A stretch of DNA of 64,000 nucleotides, from NCBI RefSeq assembly GCF_901709675.1, contig NC_051095.1, forward strand, positions 20,455,456 to 20,519,455. The letters are read 5' to 3'. Under the pieces are notes generated by a model that saw only the letters and a list, made by a program, of their open reading frames with translations, was not told the origin of the DNA and did not search any database. Of the stretch, positions 1 to 11,985 are shown in pieces; the first letter of the stretch is position 1; each line of letters opens with the position of its first letter. Made by a program: the position numbers and the translations under genes. Origin of the DNA: Syngnathus acus. Taxonomy: Eukaryota > Chordata > Actinopteri > Syngnathiformes > Syngnathidae.

Positions 1-2152
1 TACGTGTGTGCGTGTAACAGTAGCCAAGTGCAGTTGTATAGATGAGGTAAGGATCAGTGGTTATTTCTTTTTGAAGAAATTCTCAAACAAGGATCACATA
101 TTTCATTTGTAGGTTTGGATATGACTTATTGTACATGTGCGATTATAATCAATTTAGGCACACTGTTTTTTATACAACCTGATCAGGAGTAGAAGACTTG
201 CATAATGTTTCCAGATAATATGAAATTATCCCCCCCTTTTTGTTTTTAAAGAAAACAGAAACTTAAGGGGCTTTTCTTACGTGATTTCCAATGCCCCATT
301 ATGTATGTAGATAGATTTTCTGGACATATTGCATTCTAGTCTGCATCCTTACAATTGCAAGGTGCCCTTGAGCAAGGCATCGAAAGCCTCAGTCTCAACT
401 CAAGGGCGGAGTCACAGTTGGATGTAACTCTTAAATTGATTTCCGCTGCCAAGTGAAACAAATCGGATACGTGCCACGGAAGCGTAACGAAAAACATAAT
501 ACGGTATCATCAGTTATTCAGTCCTTTTTCAAATGTGGATAAAAATCCAATACTTATTGAATAGCTGCCGTGTGAGTGCAGCAAGAACAAATTGGCTATA
601 ATCATTCAATGAAAAACGGACGTTATCATTCATTAGAATCACTAACCCTTTTAACGTGAATCAAAAAACGTAGTCCTCCTTGATATTGCGTTACAGAAAC
701 AAAGTAAATTTGTTAGAACAAGCACTCAACATCTGTAGGTGTGCAAGCAGTAGTGTCAGATGTGCTAGCAAAGCACTCAGGCAGGACACTGGCAATAAGC
801 TCAGAGCTGTGAGGACAGCGGGACTTCACATGTGCGCTGGGGGAGTGTTTAAATTGAAACCCAAAGCGCTAATGTTGTACTTTATACATAGACATTATCA
901 CAGGACCACAAAATGGGAATGAGCTCGTCACACATTCTCACATTTCTTTTCCGAATCTCTTGAACTGCTGGAGCAGTTTGTTTGTTCAATCTGCCATCAT
1001 CTGCACCTCCCAAAATATCCAATGTGGCTTGTAAAAAGTACAAATGCTCCTAAATATTGTGGCTCGCTGCTATTTGAATGTAACATTACCTGAGGGCAAT
1101 TGTTTTTATGGAAATGCTTTGGCGAGTAACATTGTAAAATACTGTACATATGATGGAAAACACAACAATAAGAAACACAACAATCACAATAGAATTGTGT
1201 ATCTACCAATCTGTATCCAGGTTACGCAATTTATTGTATTGCTGGATTGTATTTTTCTTCATTCTTAAATTTTTTATTCTCTCCATTTTTCCACTGATCT
1301 TACCTTTCACTTCCTCTGTACATGCATTATGAATTCTACATCTGGGGATTTGAGGGTGTTAGGAGCTGAGGTGTAAACCACTAGTTGGTACTCAAAAGGA
1401 GAAAATAATCCAACACAAGTCTTTTTTTTCAATAGCAACTCTCCTCCCTCTTAATCGCCCCATTAGCTGCCTCAGCTTTTCTTTTATAATGTTAGCAAAC
1501 GTTTTCCGCCTTCAATGTACACTTCAATTTTCTGAGAGTCCGGGGAGTGTTTATTTTAGAGTAAAAAAATGCTATTATGGAGACTGTATTAGAATTGAGT
1601 TGTAGGATGAAACAACTCGCATCCGTCATAAAAGTAAAGTACATTTACGAATGCGGACAAAAACACAACCTCCAGCCTATTATTAGATTTGCATCATCTT
1701 AAAAAAGCAGACATAAACCCATTTGTTAGGGATCGGAAGATTGTCTGGCATAGGTTTAAAGGCAGATGCCTTTCTTGACACAGTGTCGCCTGTGCCAGGG
1801 TGCACTAGCCAGGAATCAAACCCATACCATTTTCAGGATAGGCAGCAGCATGCACCATGGCACTATGATATGAAATGTAATTAGAAATAAGCATATATCT
1901 GAAATCACAAATTAGAATAGAAGCAATCTGCCTTTCCACCGATTTTGTTTATTTGTCACAAGAGTAAAACAATGGGGTGTTGCCTTGATTGTCATGCATT
2001 CCCTTCTCCCTTTTCTTTCTTCACTCCATCCTTCTCATCTTTCTCATCTCCCTTCTCTTAACTTCCCTCCTTCTCCCTCTCTCTCTCTTTTATATTCATA
2101 GGATTTTAAAATGTCTGTAATAGCCCTGCTAGATCAAAACACTCTTTCCCCC

Positions 2153-2153
<1 letters not shown>

Positions 2154-2211
<58 letters not shown>

Positions 2212-2285
2212 GCCTGCATGTGTGTGAGAAAGCTTTTTCTCTGTGTGTGTATTTCTATCCGTGTGTGTGTGTGTTTGCGCGTGTG
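2154..2285. repeat. GT microsatellite
   Basis: About 26 perfect TG units from 2154 followed by interrupted GT-rich sequence to about 2285. Open frames here of alternating Cys and Val are artefacts of the repeat. Confidence 0.95.
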
Positions 2286-3219
2286 TACGTGATTTGCATA
2301 TCACAGCTATGCTCTGATTGGCAAACTGGCAATGCCGAGTCCAGCGGTGCGTAATTTTTAAGAGGCCCTACCACGTACACAAAGTCGGGAGCAGCCACTG
2401 GTCTGTATCAGAACCTAATGAATAATATGAGTGCGCTAGCAGCAGGGGTTCTCCATGAATTGTCCTGTAATGCCAAGCGCAATAAAGATTTTTATAACCA
2501 TGTTTTTATGGGCACCAGACATAAGCTGTTATGAAATAGTCTGATATTTTACAAGCCGTTTGGTCTAGGTTTTATTGTCTCAAATGAAGTTGCCTTGTAA
2601 TGTATCATATTTGACCAGTCAAGACTATCAAATGTGTTGCTTTACTACCTTCATATCCTGGGGAATTAATAATAATAGATGGAAAATGCGTAATCTCTTA
2701 TAATATCAATCAGTTATCAGGAATTTGATGAACGCAGCACAGCTTTCAAAATATATCCTGAAGAATGCAATGCAAAATTGAGAATACTAATAATTAATTA
2801 ATGTCAAAATACAATGGAGGGAATGGAGCAAAATGATGCAACAATGTAGAAACCCACACATTAGTAGGGGTGCTAACACGTGAGCTCTCACATCCTACAT
2901 TTCAAACCCCACGTGGGACAGAATAGAAGCACACTTTCGATCCATCCACAGAACAAGAGGTTGGTGCAAAAAGTCTCGACAAAATACAAATTCAACTCTT
3001 CCACTTGGCCCAAAGACTGAGATTGGAGCAGGATCATGGATACAATCCTCCAGAATGGAATGGTAACTCACACACTGACCTTGTGTATTCTGGTGAAGGC
3101 TTCCTGACCCTCATCATCTACAAGGAAGTAGCCTTCTGACTTACAAAGAAGGGGACAAACAAAAATATTTAGCAACACAATGTGAAATATTCCATCTACC
3201 GTAGTTTTCGGACTATAAG

Positions 3220-3379
3220 ATCACCAACTGATTCCCGAGCGCGGCACCGCTGCTGCTCACTGCTCCCCTCTCCCCCAGGGGATGGATTAAAATCACACGG
3301 GGATGGGTTAAATGCAGAGGACAAATTTCACCACACCCAGGTGTGTGTGTGACGATCATTGGGACTTTAACTTTAACTT
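3220..3379 (+). mobile_element. 5'-truncated tRNA-type SINE nested in MITE copy A
   Basis: This 160-bp piece matches the 3' half of the full-length SINE at 20261-20580 (read inverted): the GAGCGCGGCACCGCTGCTGC and ACAAATTTCACCACACCCAG segments and the CTTTAACTTT tail. It is flanked by direct TATAAG repeats (3214-3219 and 3380-3385), which are the target-site duplication and fall inside the MITE's own ACTATAAGTCGC unit. The tRNA head is missing, consistent with incomplete reverse transcription. It interrupts the MITE, so the MITE is older. Confidence 0.85.
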
Positions 3380-3683
3380 TATAAGTCGCACCGGAGTATA
3401 AGTCGCACCAGCCATAAAATGCCCAAAAATGTGAAAAAAAACATATATAAGTCGCTCCGGAGTATAAGTCGCATTTTGGGGGGCAATTTATTCGACAAAA
3501 TCCAACACCAAGAACAGACATGAACGAGCAACAACAGGCTAAACGATACGGTATGCTAACGTGACAAACACAAACGAGGAGCTGAGAACGGGCCTGACGT
3601 AACATTCAGTTATTTAAAAAAAACGATTACATAAATAACACGTTTATAAAACCATCTGTGTCACTCCAATTCATTAAATCCAT

Positions 3684-4035
3684 CGATCGTCCTTTGTCAA
3701 CAATGCCGTGTGCCGCGCCGCAGTTCAAATTATTCCACAGGCCCATACAACGATATATAAACTATATTTTAAATAACTATCACATAAACAACAATATTAT
3801 CAAACCATTTGTGTCACTCCAAATCATTAAATCCATCGATCAAATTTCTCGTCTTTTATCGATCGTCCTTTGTCAACAATGCCGTGTGCCGCGCCGCAGT
3901 TCAAATTATTCCACAGGCCCATACAACGATATATAAACTATATTTTAAATAACTATCACATAAACAACAATATTATCAAACCATTTGTGTCACTCCAAAT
4001 CATTAAATCCATCGATCAAATTTCTCGTCCTTTAT
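3684..4035 (+). repeat. 176-bp tandem duplication inside MITE copy A
   Basis: Two near-identical head-to-tail units, 3684-3859 and 3860-4035, each starting CGATCGTCCTTTGTCAACAA and ending in CTCGTC-TTTAT. A decayed partial unit precedes the first. The near identity suggests a recent duplication compared with the age of the MITE. Overlapping open frames here are copies of the same repeat. Confidence 0.9.
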
Positions 4036-5502
4036 GTCATCCTGGTGACAGAGGTCATGTCCAGAGGATATGGCGCTTTAAAGTGTTAATTACTTTATTT
4101 GATTTTTTCTCTCTATTTTTCATGTTTTGAATATGTTCAAGATAAAGATATCAAAGCATGTGAAGTGATCAACTATACTAAAAATAACATGTGAAGTGGT
4201 CAACTATACTTGTAAGTAAGTGATGTGTTAATGATCAAGTAAAAATTTGTGAAAAAAAACATATATAAGTCGCTCCTGAGTATAAGTCGCCCCCCCACCC
4301 AAACTATGAAAAAAAACGCGACTTATAGTCCGAAAATTACGGTAAATGCCCCACTTCATTGGGCTAAACAATCATATGGAGCACGTGAGTGCTTCCTCCA
4401 GCGCATCTCTCTGTCCAAGCATTCCATCAAGTATATGAAGGAGACTTGCAGTGAAAGTGCACGGAATTACTACTGTGACCCCTTAGACCACCATCACCGG
4501 GAGCGGCAGTGTGTCGAGTGCTCTGCCCTGCCTCTTCTTGAACCAATGACCTCCTATTCAGCAGTGTGATAACAGTCGCTTTATCTGACCAGCCTCTTGA
4601 GCGTGTCCAAACCAGAGGAAGTGAAATGGAGTTTTAGTTGGAATGGGAACTCCCTGTGGCTCAATAATACACACATTCAGACTGGCGGTGATGGTAAAAA
4701 TCAATGCTGATCATTGCAGCTAATCCATTGCTGTAATGCTAATCCCCAGGGGTAAACAGAACAGTTAGTCATAGTGCACAGTATGCTAAACAGTTCATGA
4801 AACATCCATGTAAAGAGAAATAAAGTGAAGCACTTGTGACATGCTGCCTCCATTCATGCTGCTTGTGCATCTCTACAATACATGACAGAGTACTAACTGT
4901 TGTGTTTTACGGGAGCAGCAAGAGCTCTCCGGGTAATGTTGTATCAAACCAGAATAGGACGTGAGCTGTTTAAATTTGAATGGTACCACTTCAAAAACCC
5001 ACTGAGGGGTCTATTCACTCAATTGCATTATTGTTTGTTTCAACACAAGTCCATTTTGGAGTGTACACTTTTTGAGGTATATTTTACCCTAGATTCCCCT
5101 AAAATCCAGATGATATGCAGCTGTGGTGCCTAAGTAAATGATAGAAGTGGCGCTATTATGAATCGTTTCACGTGTGCATGTACTTGTGTGCATGTCTTGG
5201 TTGTGACTTGACAGCCAGAGAGATATTATGCAAATGAGGCCAGCTGTTTGGTGCACTGGGAGACACTGCTGCATTGACAGAATACCATGTCCCCATGTTG
5301 CAATGCATCGCCTATTCAGTGAAGGCACCCCAAAATACTTTCATATTCATACCTAGGCTTCTCTATATTTCCAAGACTTGTTCCACTTGTATTGTTGCAG
5401 TAATGAACAGTAAAAGCTTCAGTTTAAGCTGTCCTCCTGACAGAGTATATCCCTGATCCATATGTTTAGTTTCTTGAGTAGTAGAAGTAGTAGCAGTTGT
5501 AG

Positions 5503-5528
5503 TAATAATAATAATAATAATAATAATA
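5503..5528. repeat. TAA trinucleotide repeat
   Basis: About eight perfect ATA/TAA units within a longer region of GTA-like triplets (about 5475-5528). Confidence 0.9.
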
Positions 5529-5722
5529 CCATAATATCTCTGCAGTCATTGAAGCAGTTGGTATGTTTATCCAAAACATTATAAATGATATCTTTGTTAT
5601 ATACAAATCACAGTGAATTTAGCAAGCATTCAGTCTTGTGCAAAAGCACATATACCTGAAATGTAGGCCACACCAGGACTGTTATTGTGAACATGACATA
5701 AGTGCGAAAGAGTTTTGGACAG

Positions 5723-6140
5723 CATCATCATCATCATCGGTTTAAAGTCCGCTTTCCAGGCGCCGCTGGGTTGGACTGGGTTCTCGATATGGCTTTCTTC
5801 CACCGGGAACGGTCCATGGCCATCTCGTGGTTGATGCCGAGTGCCTTCATGTCGGCTGCCACGGTCGTCTGCCAGGTCTTTTTAGGTCGGCCACTGGGTC
5901 TTGTTCCCTCTACGTTATACGACATAGTAACTTTCTTCACCCAGTCGTTCTCATCCTTCCTCACTACATGTCCGTACCATCGCAGTCTGCCTCTCCTCAC
6001 CACATCCACTATGGCCTCCACTCCCATCTTCTTTCTCAGCTCTGCACTGGTCTTTTCCTCCCTCATTGACACACCACACATCCATCTGATCATCCTCATT
6101 TCTGCTCTGTTTAGTTTGTCTTCGTGTTCAACACATTTTT
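5723..6140 (-). mobile_element. RTE-like LINE, 5'-truncated C-terminal end
   Basis: On the minus strand an open reading of over 120 residues contains AEMRMIRWMCGVS, RGRLRWYGHVVRKDENDWVK and TRPSGRPKKTWQTT, the characteristic C-terminal part of ORF2 in RTE-like non-LTR retrotransposons. The element's 3' end at the left closes with a short (ATG)n tail (5723-5738), as RTE elements do, and the copy is truncated at its 5' side near 6140. The reading is open across this stretch, so the insertion is fairly young. The exact clade is inferred. Open frames on the plus strand are shadows. Confidence 0.8.
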
Positions 6141-6893
6141 AACTGATACGTAAAATTAATGACAAGAAATTATGAACCATAAAGGTTTTCTTCCAAACAC
6201 TTACATGGGCTTAATTATTTAACCAAAAGCCACAAATTTACATTCTTAACAGCTACATAAATAGAGAGGTCGGTATATTGGTATGAGAGAGACACTGTCT
6301 CATCATTAATTTTATTTATATGGAAACTTGCATCAAAACACTTTTGTTATTGGATAATTAATGCCATCATAATTGATTGTATGATGTTTTGGGAGAGAAA
6401 GTGATAGTGCATTTATTTCCTGCCGCTAAGAACACCATCGCCACTTAAAAGGAATTATGACCTCAGTGGACAGGAAGAGATGCAGCCTCGCTGGTGAGGT
6501 TTTTAAGAGCGAGGTGAGTTTATCTGAGCTTTTCAAAGATAAGAGCGGCGGAGTGAATTAAAACAGTAAAGTTGTGGCCCACAGAACAGTCAGCTGGCAG
6601 ATGATAAAACATTTTGTGGAGCTGCCGAGTGTGGATGATAACTCTCAGTAGACTGGCCTCTCTAAGTGACCTCTTTCACATTACACAAACTCATTTGATC
6701 TATCGCTAACATAAAAATATTGATCACTCTAGTGAGCAGACTGTTAGTGAGAGGAAGAAAAAACTAACATCTGCGATTTCATCATTGTGGCCACAAGCCA
6801 TAGTAATCACTTTAATGAAGGAAGATAATCTTTGTCAGTAAATTAGAGCATGCTGATGAATTGTTGCCTCAACATGCTTGTAAAAAATATAGA

Positions 6894-7539
6894 CAGTATT
6901 TTCCGGACTATATGTCGCTCCGGAGTAGAAGTCGCACCAGCCATAAAATGCATAATAAAGAAGAAAATGATTATATATGTCGCACCGGAGTATAAGTCAC
7001 TTTTTGGGTGAAATTTATTTGATAAAATCCAACACCAAAGACAGGCACGTCATCTTGAAAGGCAATTTAAAATTAAAATAAAATAGAGGCAACAACAGGC
7101 TGAATATTTATACGGTATGCTAATGTTACATAAACACATAAACAAGGAACTAAGAACGTGCCTGATGTAACATATTAAGAGTTATTCAAATAACTATAGC
7201 ATAAATAATATGCTAACAAGTTTATCAAACCATCTGTGTTACTCCAAATCATTAAATCCAATGAAATATTCATCCTCTGTGTCACTTATAAACAACTCCC
7301 CTAACCCCGGAAGTAGAAGATGCGGCGCTTCCTCTTCTACGTCGCTTATGTCAGACTCATCGTCAGTTGCAGTTCCAATTATTCCACAGGCCTAGAGCGC
7401 CCTCTTGCGGTTTGGTGTTTAATAATATGTGAAATGATATAATGTGTTAATAATTTCACACATAAGTCGCTTCTGAGTATAAGTCGCACCCCCAGCCAAT
7501 CTATGAAAAAAACTGTGGCTTATAGTCCGGAAAATACTG
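6894..7539 (-). mobile_element. pogo-like MITE copy B
   Basis: 646 bp with long inverted repeats: CAGTATTTTCCGGACTATAT at the left and, inverted, CAGTATTTTCCGGACTATAA at the right, each followed by tandem AGTATAAGTCGC-like units. On the minus strand it keeps the end of a protein: TDDESDISDVEEEAPHLLLP, then GELFISDTEDEYFIGFNDLE and stop, an acidic tail. That looks like the remnant of a transposase C terminus from the autonomous parent. The flanking TA duplication is degraded. Confidence 0.8.
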
Positions 7540-8118
7540 CATATCTTTTTTTATGATGACAGTTCTAAAAAACATTGATTATGTCACTTGAATAAGAGCT
7601 GATTTGAATCACAGACTGGATCTGAAGATCTGGTTTACATAGAGAGTAGCACATAAATATTGAACCTAAAGTTGCCTTAGTTACTTTAATGTCAATAAAT
7701 ACACCCATATTGTGATTACAATGTCTACATACATTTCTGAAAGGATATTTCCTTTAATAATCCTGCTAGCCGTTGCTTTGACATCATCAGCATGTCCCTA
7801 CGACATTTTCCCCTTAATGTTATTCTTTCAAAAACGTGAAATGTAATAATGACTTCACACCCCAAGATTATATCTTGACTTTCACTCTTTCAACAGCAAT
7901 CAATAGGTCAGCCTTTTCAGTTGAGAATTAAATTACTTGCCACCCAAAAAAAAAAAAAAAACTGCAAAAATAAAGAAATAAGAAGACTAGCCTTTGACTG
8001 GATGTCCTCTTCAACGTACATGTCCTGATTTGCTAACTTAATTGTTTCTCTGCACTCATGCATGGCCTCTATTTGTTAAAAATATTATCAAATTACTATA
8101 TTGTTGTCTATCATCTTC

Positions 8119-8182
8119 GTGTGTGTGTGTGTGTGTGTGCGTGCGTGCGTGCGTGTGTGTGCGTGCATGCGTGGGTGTGTGA
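8119..8182. repeat. GT-rich microsatellite
   Basis: Interrupted (GT)n with GTGC variants. Confidence 0.9.
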
Positions 8183-9032
8183 TATTAGGCCAAAACACTG
8201 AATCGAAAGAATGATTCTGCCCAAAGGTGTGTTTTGGAAATAGCAAGTAAAATGTAAAGAAGCAAAGTCATTTACATGATGGAAATTTAACCAAGCTTTT
8301 AATACTCATGTCGGTTTTTATCATAGTCCATTTTCTTTTACAAGACTAACGTGTCATATTAAGTTTATTTTTTGAAGCAAAAAGGCATAAATAGAAGCTG
8401 AGTCTGAGCAGAATATATTTTGTTGCTGTGGCCTTCCTGATTACTGACTAGAGGTCCAAGTCTATCCTGCTTCTTATTTACCGCTACATTAGTGGCGAGG
8501 CGCCGTATGTGCTTTTACACATGACCGACAGAAATGCCACAGCGGGTCTTCAAATCAGTGTGAAATTACATCAGCCCCATTCTTTGAACTACTTTGAAAT
8601 GAAAGCTGTCACAGCACTGCTGGAAATGTCACCTGTCAGATCAGAGTTTACCTTCTTGCCACCTCACTCACATGCCTAAACATGCTTGAGTGTTGTTTAC
8701 GTGTGTATTTCAGACAAACGTCAGTAACAGAGCAGTGACCTCACATTAAGTGTTTCAATGAAGCATCAATGTTCTTGACAGCCTCTTTCATCTCCCCTGA
8801 GCGATATCGCCTTTCTTTGCTAATTTGAAATTAATGATCAGAAGGATTTTTTGGAAAGTCTTCTTACACAATGCTGTATGAAGGTCTCAGTTTCTTACAG
8901 GCATCACATTACCGGGGCCAACAAGGAGTTTGGTTTATTTTCTCACTATCTTTTCTCCCATCTTAGATCAAAAACCGGATATGAATTTTTTTTTGTAAAA
9001 CTAATTTTTTTTGCAAGAAACTTCATAGTTAG

Positions 9033-9592
9033 TAGGGGTGTAACGATTCATCGATACACATCGATTAATCGATATAATGCTCTACGATTTGTTGGCATCG
9101 ATGCTAAACGTAAACATCGATCTATATCGCCCGTTTTTTACCTCGGACATTAGACGCGACTTTATTTTGAAATCCAGTTCATTGTTGCTTGCTTCCTCTT
9201 TCCGGGAGCAGTGCGCGGTGTGTTGTGTTGTGAGCAGAGCAGGCACGTGAAAGGGGAGCCGACAACTACGCGGCTCCTGGGCTGGTGCTATGGCTAGTGT
9301 CCAAGAAGACGAGGAAATTATAGGAATTTGATAAAGTTCAGTGTTAAAATAAGCACTTTGTATACTACAATACTCTTGTAATTTCCTAAATAAAGAGTTT
9401 GCAGTACCTTGTTGATTTTGCGTATGAATTGGTATAAATCAGGATATTGTTCTATATCGATCGTAGAGCACTATATCGTGATGTATCGTGAATGAATCAC
9501 AGCAGGCTTTAAGATATCGGCAAATATCGTATCGTGATTCTTTGTATCAATATGATATCGTATCGTGACAAAACCCGCGATTTACACCCCTA
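9033..9592 (+). mobile_element. 560-bp hAT MITE with exact 8-bp target duplication
   Basis: The element starts TAGGGGTGTAACGATTCATC and ends CACCCCTA (inverted start TAGGGGTGTAAA). It is flanked by identical 8-bp copies of ATAGTTAG (9025-9032 and 9593-9600), diagnostic of a hAT element. Inside are inverted arrays of ATCGATA-type motifs near both ends. A small ATG-initiated reading, MASVQEDEEIIGI-stop near 9290, is followed by AATAAA near 9390. This suggests an internally deleted derivative that keeps the start codon and polyadenylation region of its parent (inference). Confidence 0.92.
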
Positions 9593-9600
9593 ATAGTTAG

Positions 9601-9890
9601 GGTTTACTTTGGAGGGCCGTTATAACTGTGAACCCAAATGAATACATGATCACTTCATATTACATATTCACAAAAGACTGATGACTAACTAGTTTAAACG
9701 TCAGAGGCCAGTAAAGAGGCCATTTATTTTAAAAGGGGGGTTGGTAACCAAAAATGTTTGCAATATCTTAGCATTCTCAAAACGTGAAGACAATTTGCAC
9801 ATTTGGTATTTCAGCAAGAAACATCAAGAAACTTGCTTTTGTGGGCTGCATAAAATGGTGTTTGTATGTGTGTGGTGGTGCTGGTGGGAT
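9601..9890 (+). mobile_element. decayed hAT-type MITE related to the 59652 element
   Basis: Shares GGAGGGCCGTTATAACTGTG-like sequence, AACCCAAATGAATA, GTGAAGACAATTTGCA and the TGCATAAAATG motif, in the same order, with the copy at 59652-59979. The 560-bp hAT element at 9033 was inserted into or beside it; the left part before 9025 is not clearly recognisable. Confidence 0.65.
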
Positions 9891-10507
9891 GGGAGAAAAG
9901 AACAGCTCTGCGTCATTATTTAAATTCCCTAGTCTTGGGAATTTTTTTATTATTTGTGCTACCCTAACCAAGCCTTAACCAAGGTTACGCCTTGCAATTG
10001 AAAGTTTTACGTTACACGTAAATGTCAATATTTTCCTTGTGTCTTTACCAAGTTTACATTTAGTCAACACATACATAGCCCTAACAGACATGGTACAGTG
10101 GTAATCTTTGGCAAAAAAAAAAAAAAAGGAATTGACTGTATACTTCCCAACTTCTCAAAGCATTTTTAGATCTTTCAGCTCATTGATTCCATTTAACAAC
10201 CGTTTCTTCATGCTTTGTTTGCTCCCCGCTCCCATCAGCCTCGCACGGAAGACAGTGGTAGGAGCTAGCCATGGAGCAATTAAATCCAGATATTTCCCTC
10301 AGGAGATGGTGGAAACCAAATCAGCTCTTATATCCACCAGGCGGATGCAGAATTGACTAACATGAACATTATGTTGCTTTGTGCCTTCTGAAGGAACAGG
10401 TACCCTTCTGTGTGCTTACACATTTGCTTTAAATACAAAAGAAAATAGAAAAGCTGCTATTTCCACCCTGTACTACAAAATTGCATGCAGTATTTGTGTT
10501 CCCTAGT

Positions 10508-10773
10508 CACGTATTTCCCGGACTATAAACTGTTACTTTTTGCACAAGCTTTGAACCCTGCGGTTTATAGTCCAGCACGGCTTATCTGTGCATTTTCACA
10601 ATTTTTAGGATATTGTAAGATTTGTACATATACTCTTATATGTGGAAATTAAACATTTAAACACCTGCAGCTTATTGTCCAGAGCATCTTATATAGGAAC
10701 AAAACAGGATTTCCCCCTAATTTTAGCTGGTGCGGCTTATATTCAGGTGCGGCTTATAGTCCAGAAAATACGG
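10508..10773. mobile_element. pogo-like MITE copy C (short relative)
   Basis: 266 bp with ends CACGTATTTCCCGGACTATA at the left and, inverted, CCGTATTTTCTGGACTATAA at the right, followed by TA. Inside are several direct and inverted GCGGCTTATAGTCC-like units. The terminal motif is shared with copies A and B but the centre is different, so this is a sister subfamily. Confidence 0.75.
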
Positions 10774-11784
10774 TATAAAGAGCTGAGAGTAAAAGAATGA
10801 GAGTCACAGCATTGTTTACTGCCTAATTCCTATCTTGAAAAGATATGACTATATCTGACCTGTAAATAAGGCCAAATCATTTCTGATTATTGATATATGG
10901 AGATTGTGACAAAGTCATCACAATGTCCACCTGTTTTGATTACACTGACAATTTCCTTTCTGGTACAGTATTTACATTAATACTATTTAATCTTTTGCCA
11001 ATATGTACATAAAATAGTGTGAATGAATTAATACTGTACTATCAAAATTATAGCCATGTTCAGATTCAAACTAAGCAGCAGTTCATGTTGCTGACCAAAT
11101 GTGCGTGCAAGGGTGTGCGTTTGTGCATTGTACGTGTGTGTCTGGGAGTAGGTCTAAGTCTACTGTAACCATGTGAGGAAAGGATCAATAATGTTATCAG
11201 TCCACTCTCTCTTATGTGCACATATGCACGCAGAGATACGCACGCACACACACCCGAGGGAATAAAAGGCACACATCGATATTTCTATAGTGCCAACAGA
11301 AAGCTGCCACAGCAGTTTAAAGGCTTACATGCACGCACACGCACACATGTACTGAGCTGCTTGACCATTGGTTATCTTAAACTATTTCATGGCACCTGAA
11401 GTAATTTGGAAACTGTTAATGTAAAATCAATGATGGTGATTTACTGGTCGGTTCTTGTAGTCCTTAGGGGTTATTTTGTTGGTTTTATACTCATGACATT
11501 GGTGCAGGTGTTTACGGTTTAAGCCAATTTTGACATTGCCGATGTCTGACACTGGACTTAATTGTTTTCCCTTGAGACGGATGTTTGCATTATGTGTGTA
11601 CATGAAGGGAGAAACAGATGTTTGAAATATCTGTCAGCATGAATAGACAAAAGGCTCCTTAAAATGTAAATGGGAATGGACAGACGTAAGGTTTACGTCA
11701 TGTGTAGATTATAGGTGACAGGAAGTCACACTATGGCAAATTCAACCACACAATAAGAAACCTTTTTGACCATTACACTGTGTT

Positions 11785-11985
11785 GTGTAGTTATAGCGAT
11801 AGAATGGCTCAGTGGTCATCTCCCAATCAACAGGTTCTGGTTCTAATCCTGAGCTAAACGGTCCTTGAGCAAGATAGTGAACCCCCACTGATACACCATC
11901 AGTAGCTGAATGAGGAGAGTGTTAAAAGCGCTTTGAGTGCCTTGAAGGAAGGAAAGTGTTACACAAGTGAAAGCCTGTTTATAGC
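11785..11985 (+). mobile_element. old tRNA-derived SINE
   Basis: A box A-like TGGCTCAGTGGTCA and a box B-like GGTTCTAATCC lie about 40 bp apart. They are followed by CCTTGAGCAAGATAGTGAAC and a tail region AAGCGCTTTGAGTGCCTTGA, a layout widespread in fish SINEs. Many point changes show it is old. This is not a functional tRNA gene. Confidence 0.65.

Larger units (their letters stand above)
3199..4342 (-). mobile_element. pogo-like MITE copy A, with internal SINE and tandem duplication
   Basis: Terminal inverted repeats are CCGTAGTTTTCGGACTATAA at the left and, read inverted, CCGTAATTTTCGGACTATAA at the right. TA dinucleotides flank both ends, as in Tc1/mariner/pogo elements. Just inside each end lie direct copies of a unit like CGGAGTATAAGTCGC. 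The inner sequence is related to copy B at 6894 and copy D near 29.2-29.5 kb; read on the minus strand it keeps a short reading ending GFNELE-stop that matches the acidic tail seen in those copies. A SINE is inserted at the left end and a 176-bp tandem duplication lies inside. Superfamily assignment is inference from the TA flanks and the CxGTA termini. Confidence 0.8.

Noticed and set aside
355-420. CCTTGAGCAAGGCATCGAA, similar to a block found in fish SINEs
   Set aside because: Too short and diverged to call alone, although a similar block recurs near 31655.
1738-1870. Possible inverted tRNA-like SINE head (GGGTTTGATTCCT on the minus strand)
   Set aside because: Only a single box-B-like match; no clear body, tail or second copy in the window, so I did not call it.
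3213-4130. Open frames of 86-130 codons on both strands
   Set aside because: They lie in the MITE, its nested SINE and its tandem duplication; the two plus-strand frames are copies of each other.
5702-6142. 146-codon plus-strand open frame
   Set aside because: It is antisense to the RTE-like LINE reading on the minus strand, which has the recognisable motifs.
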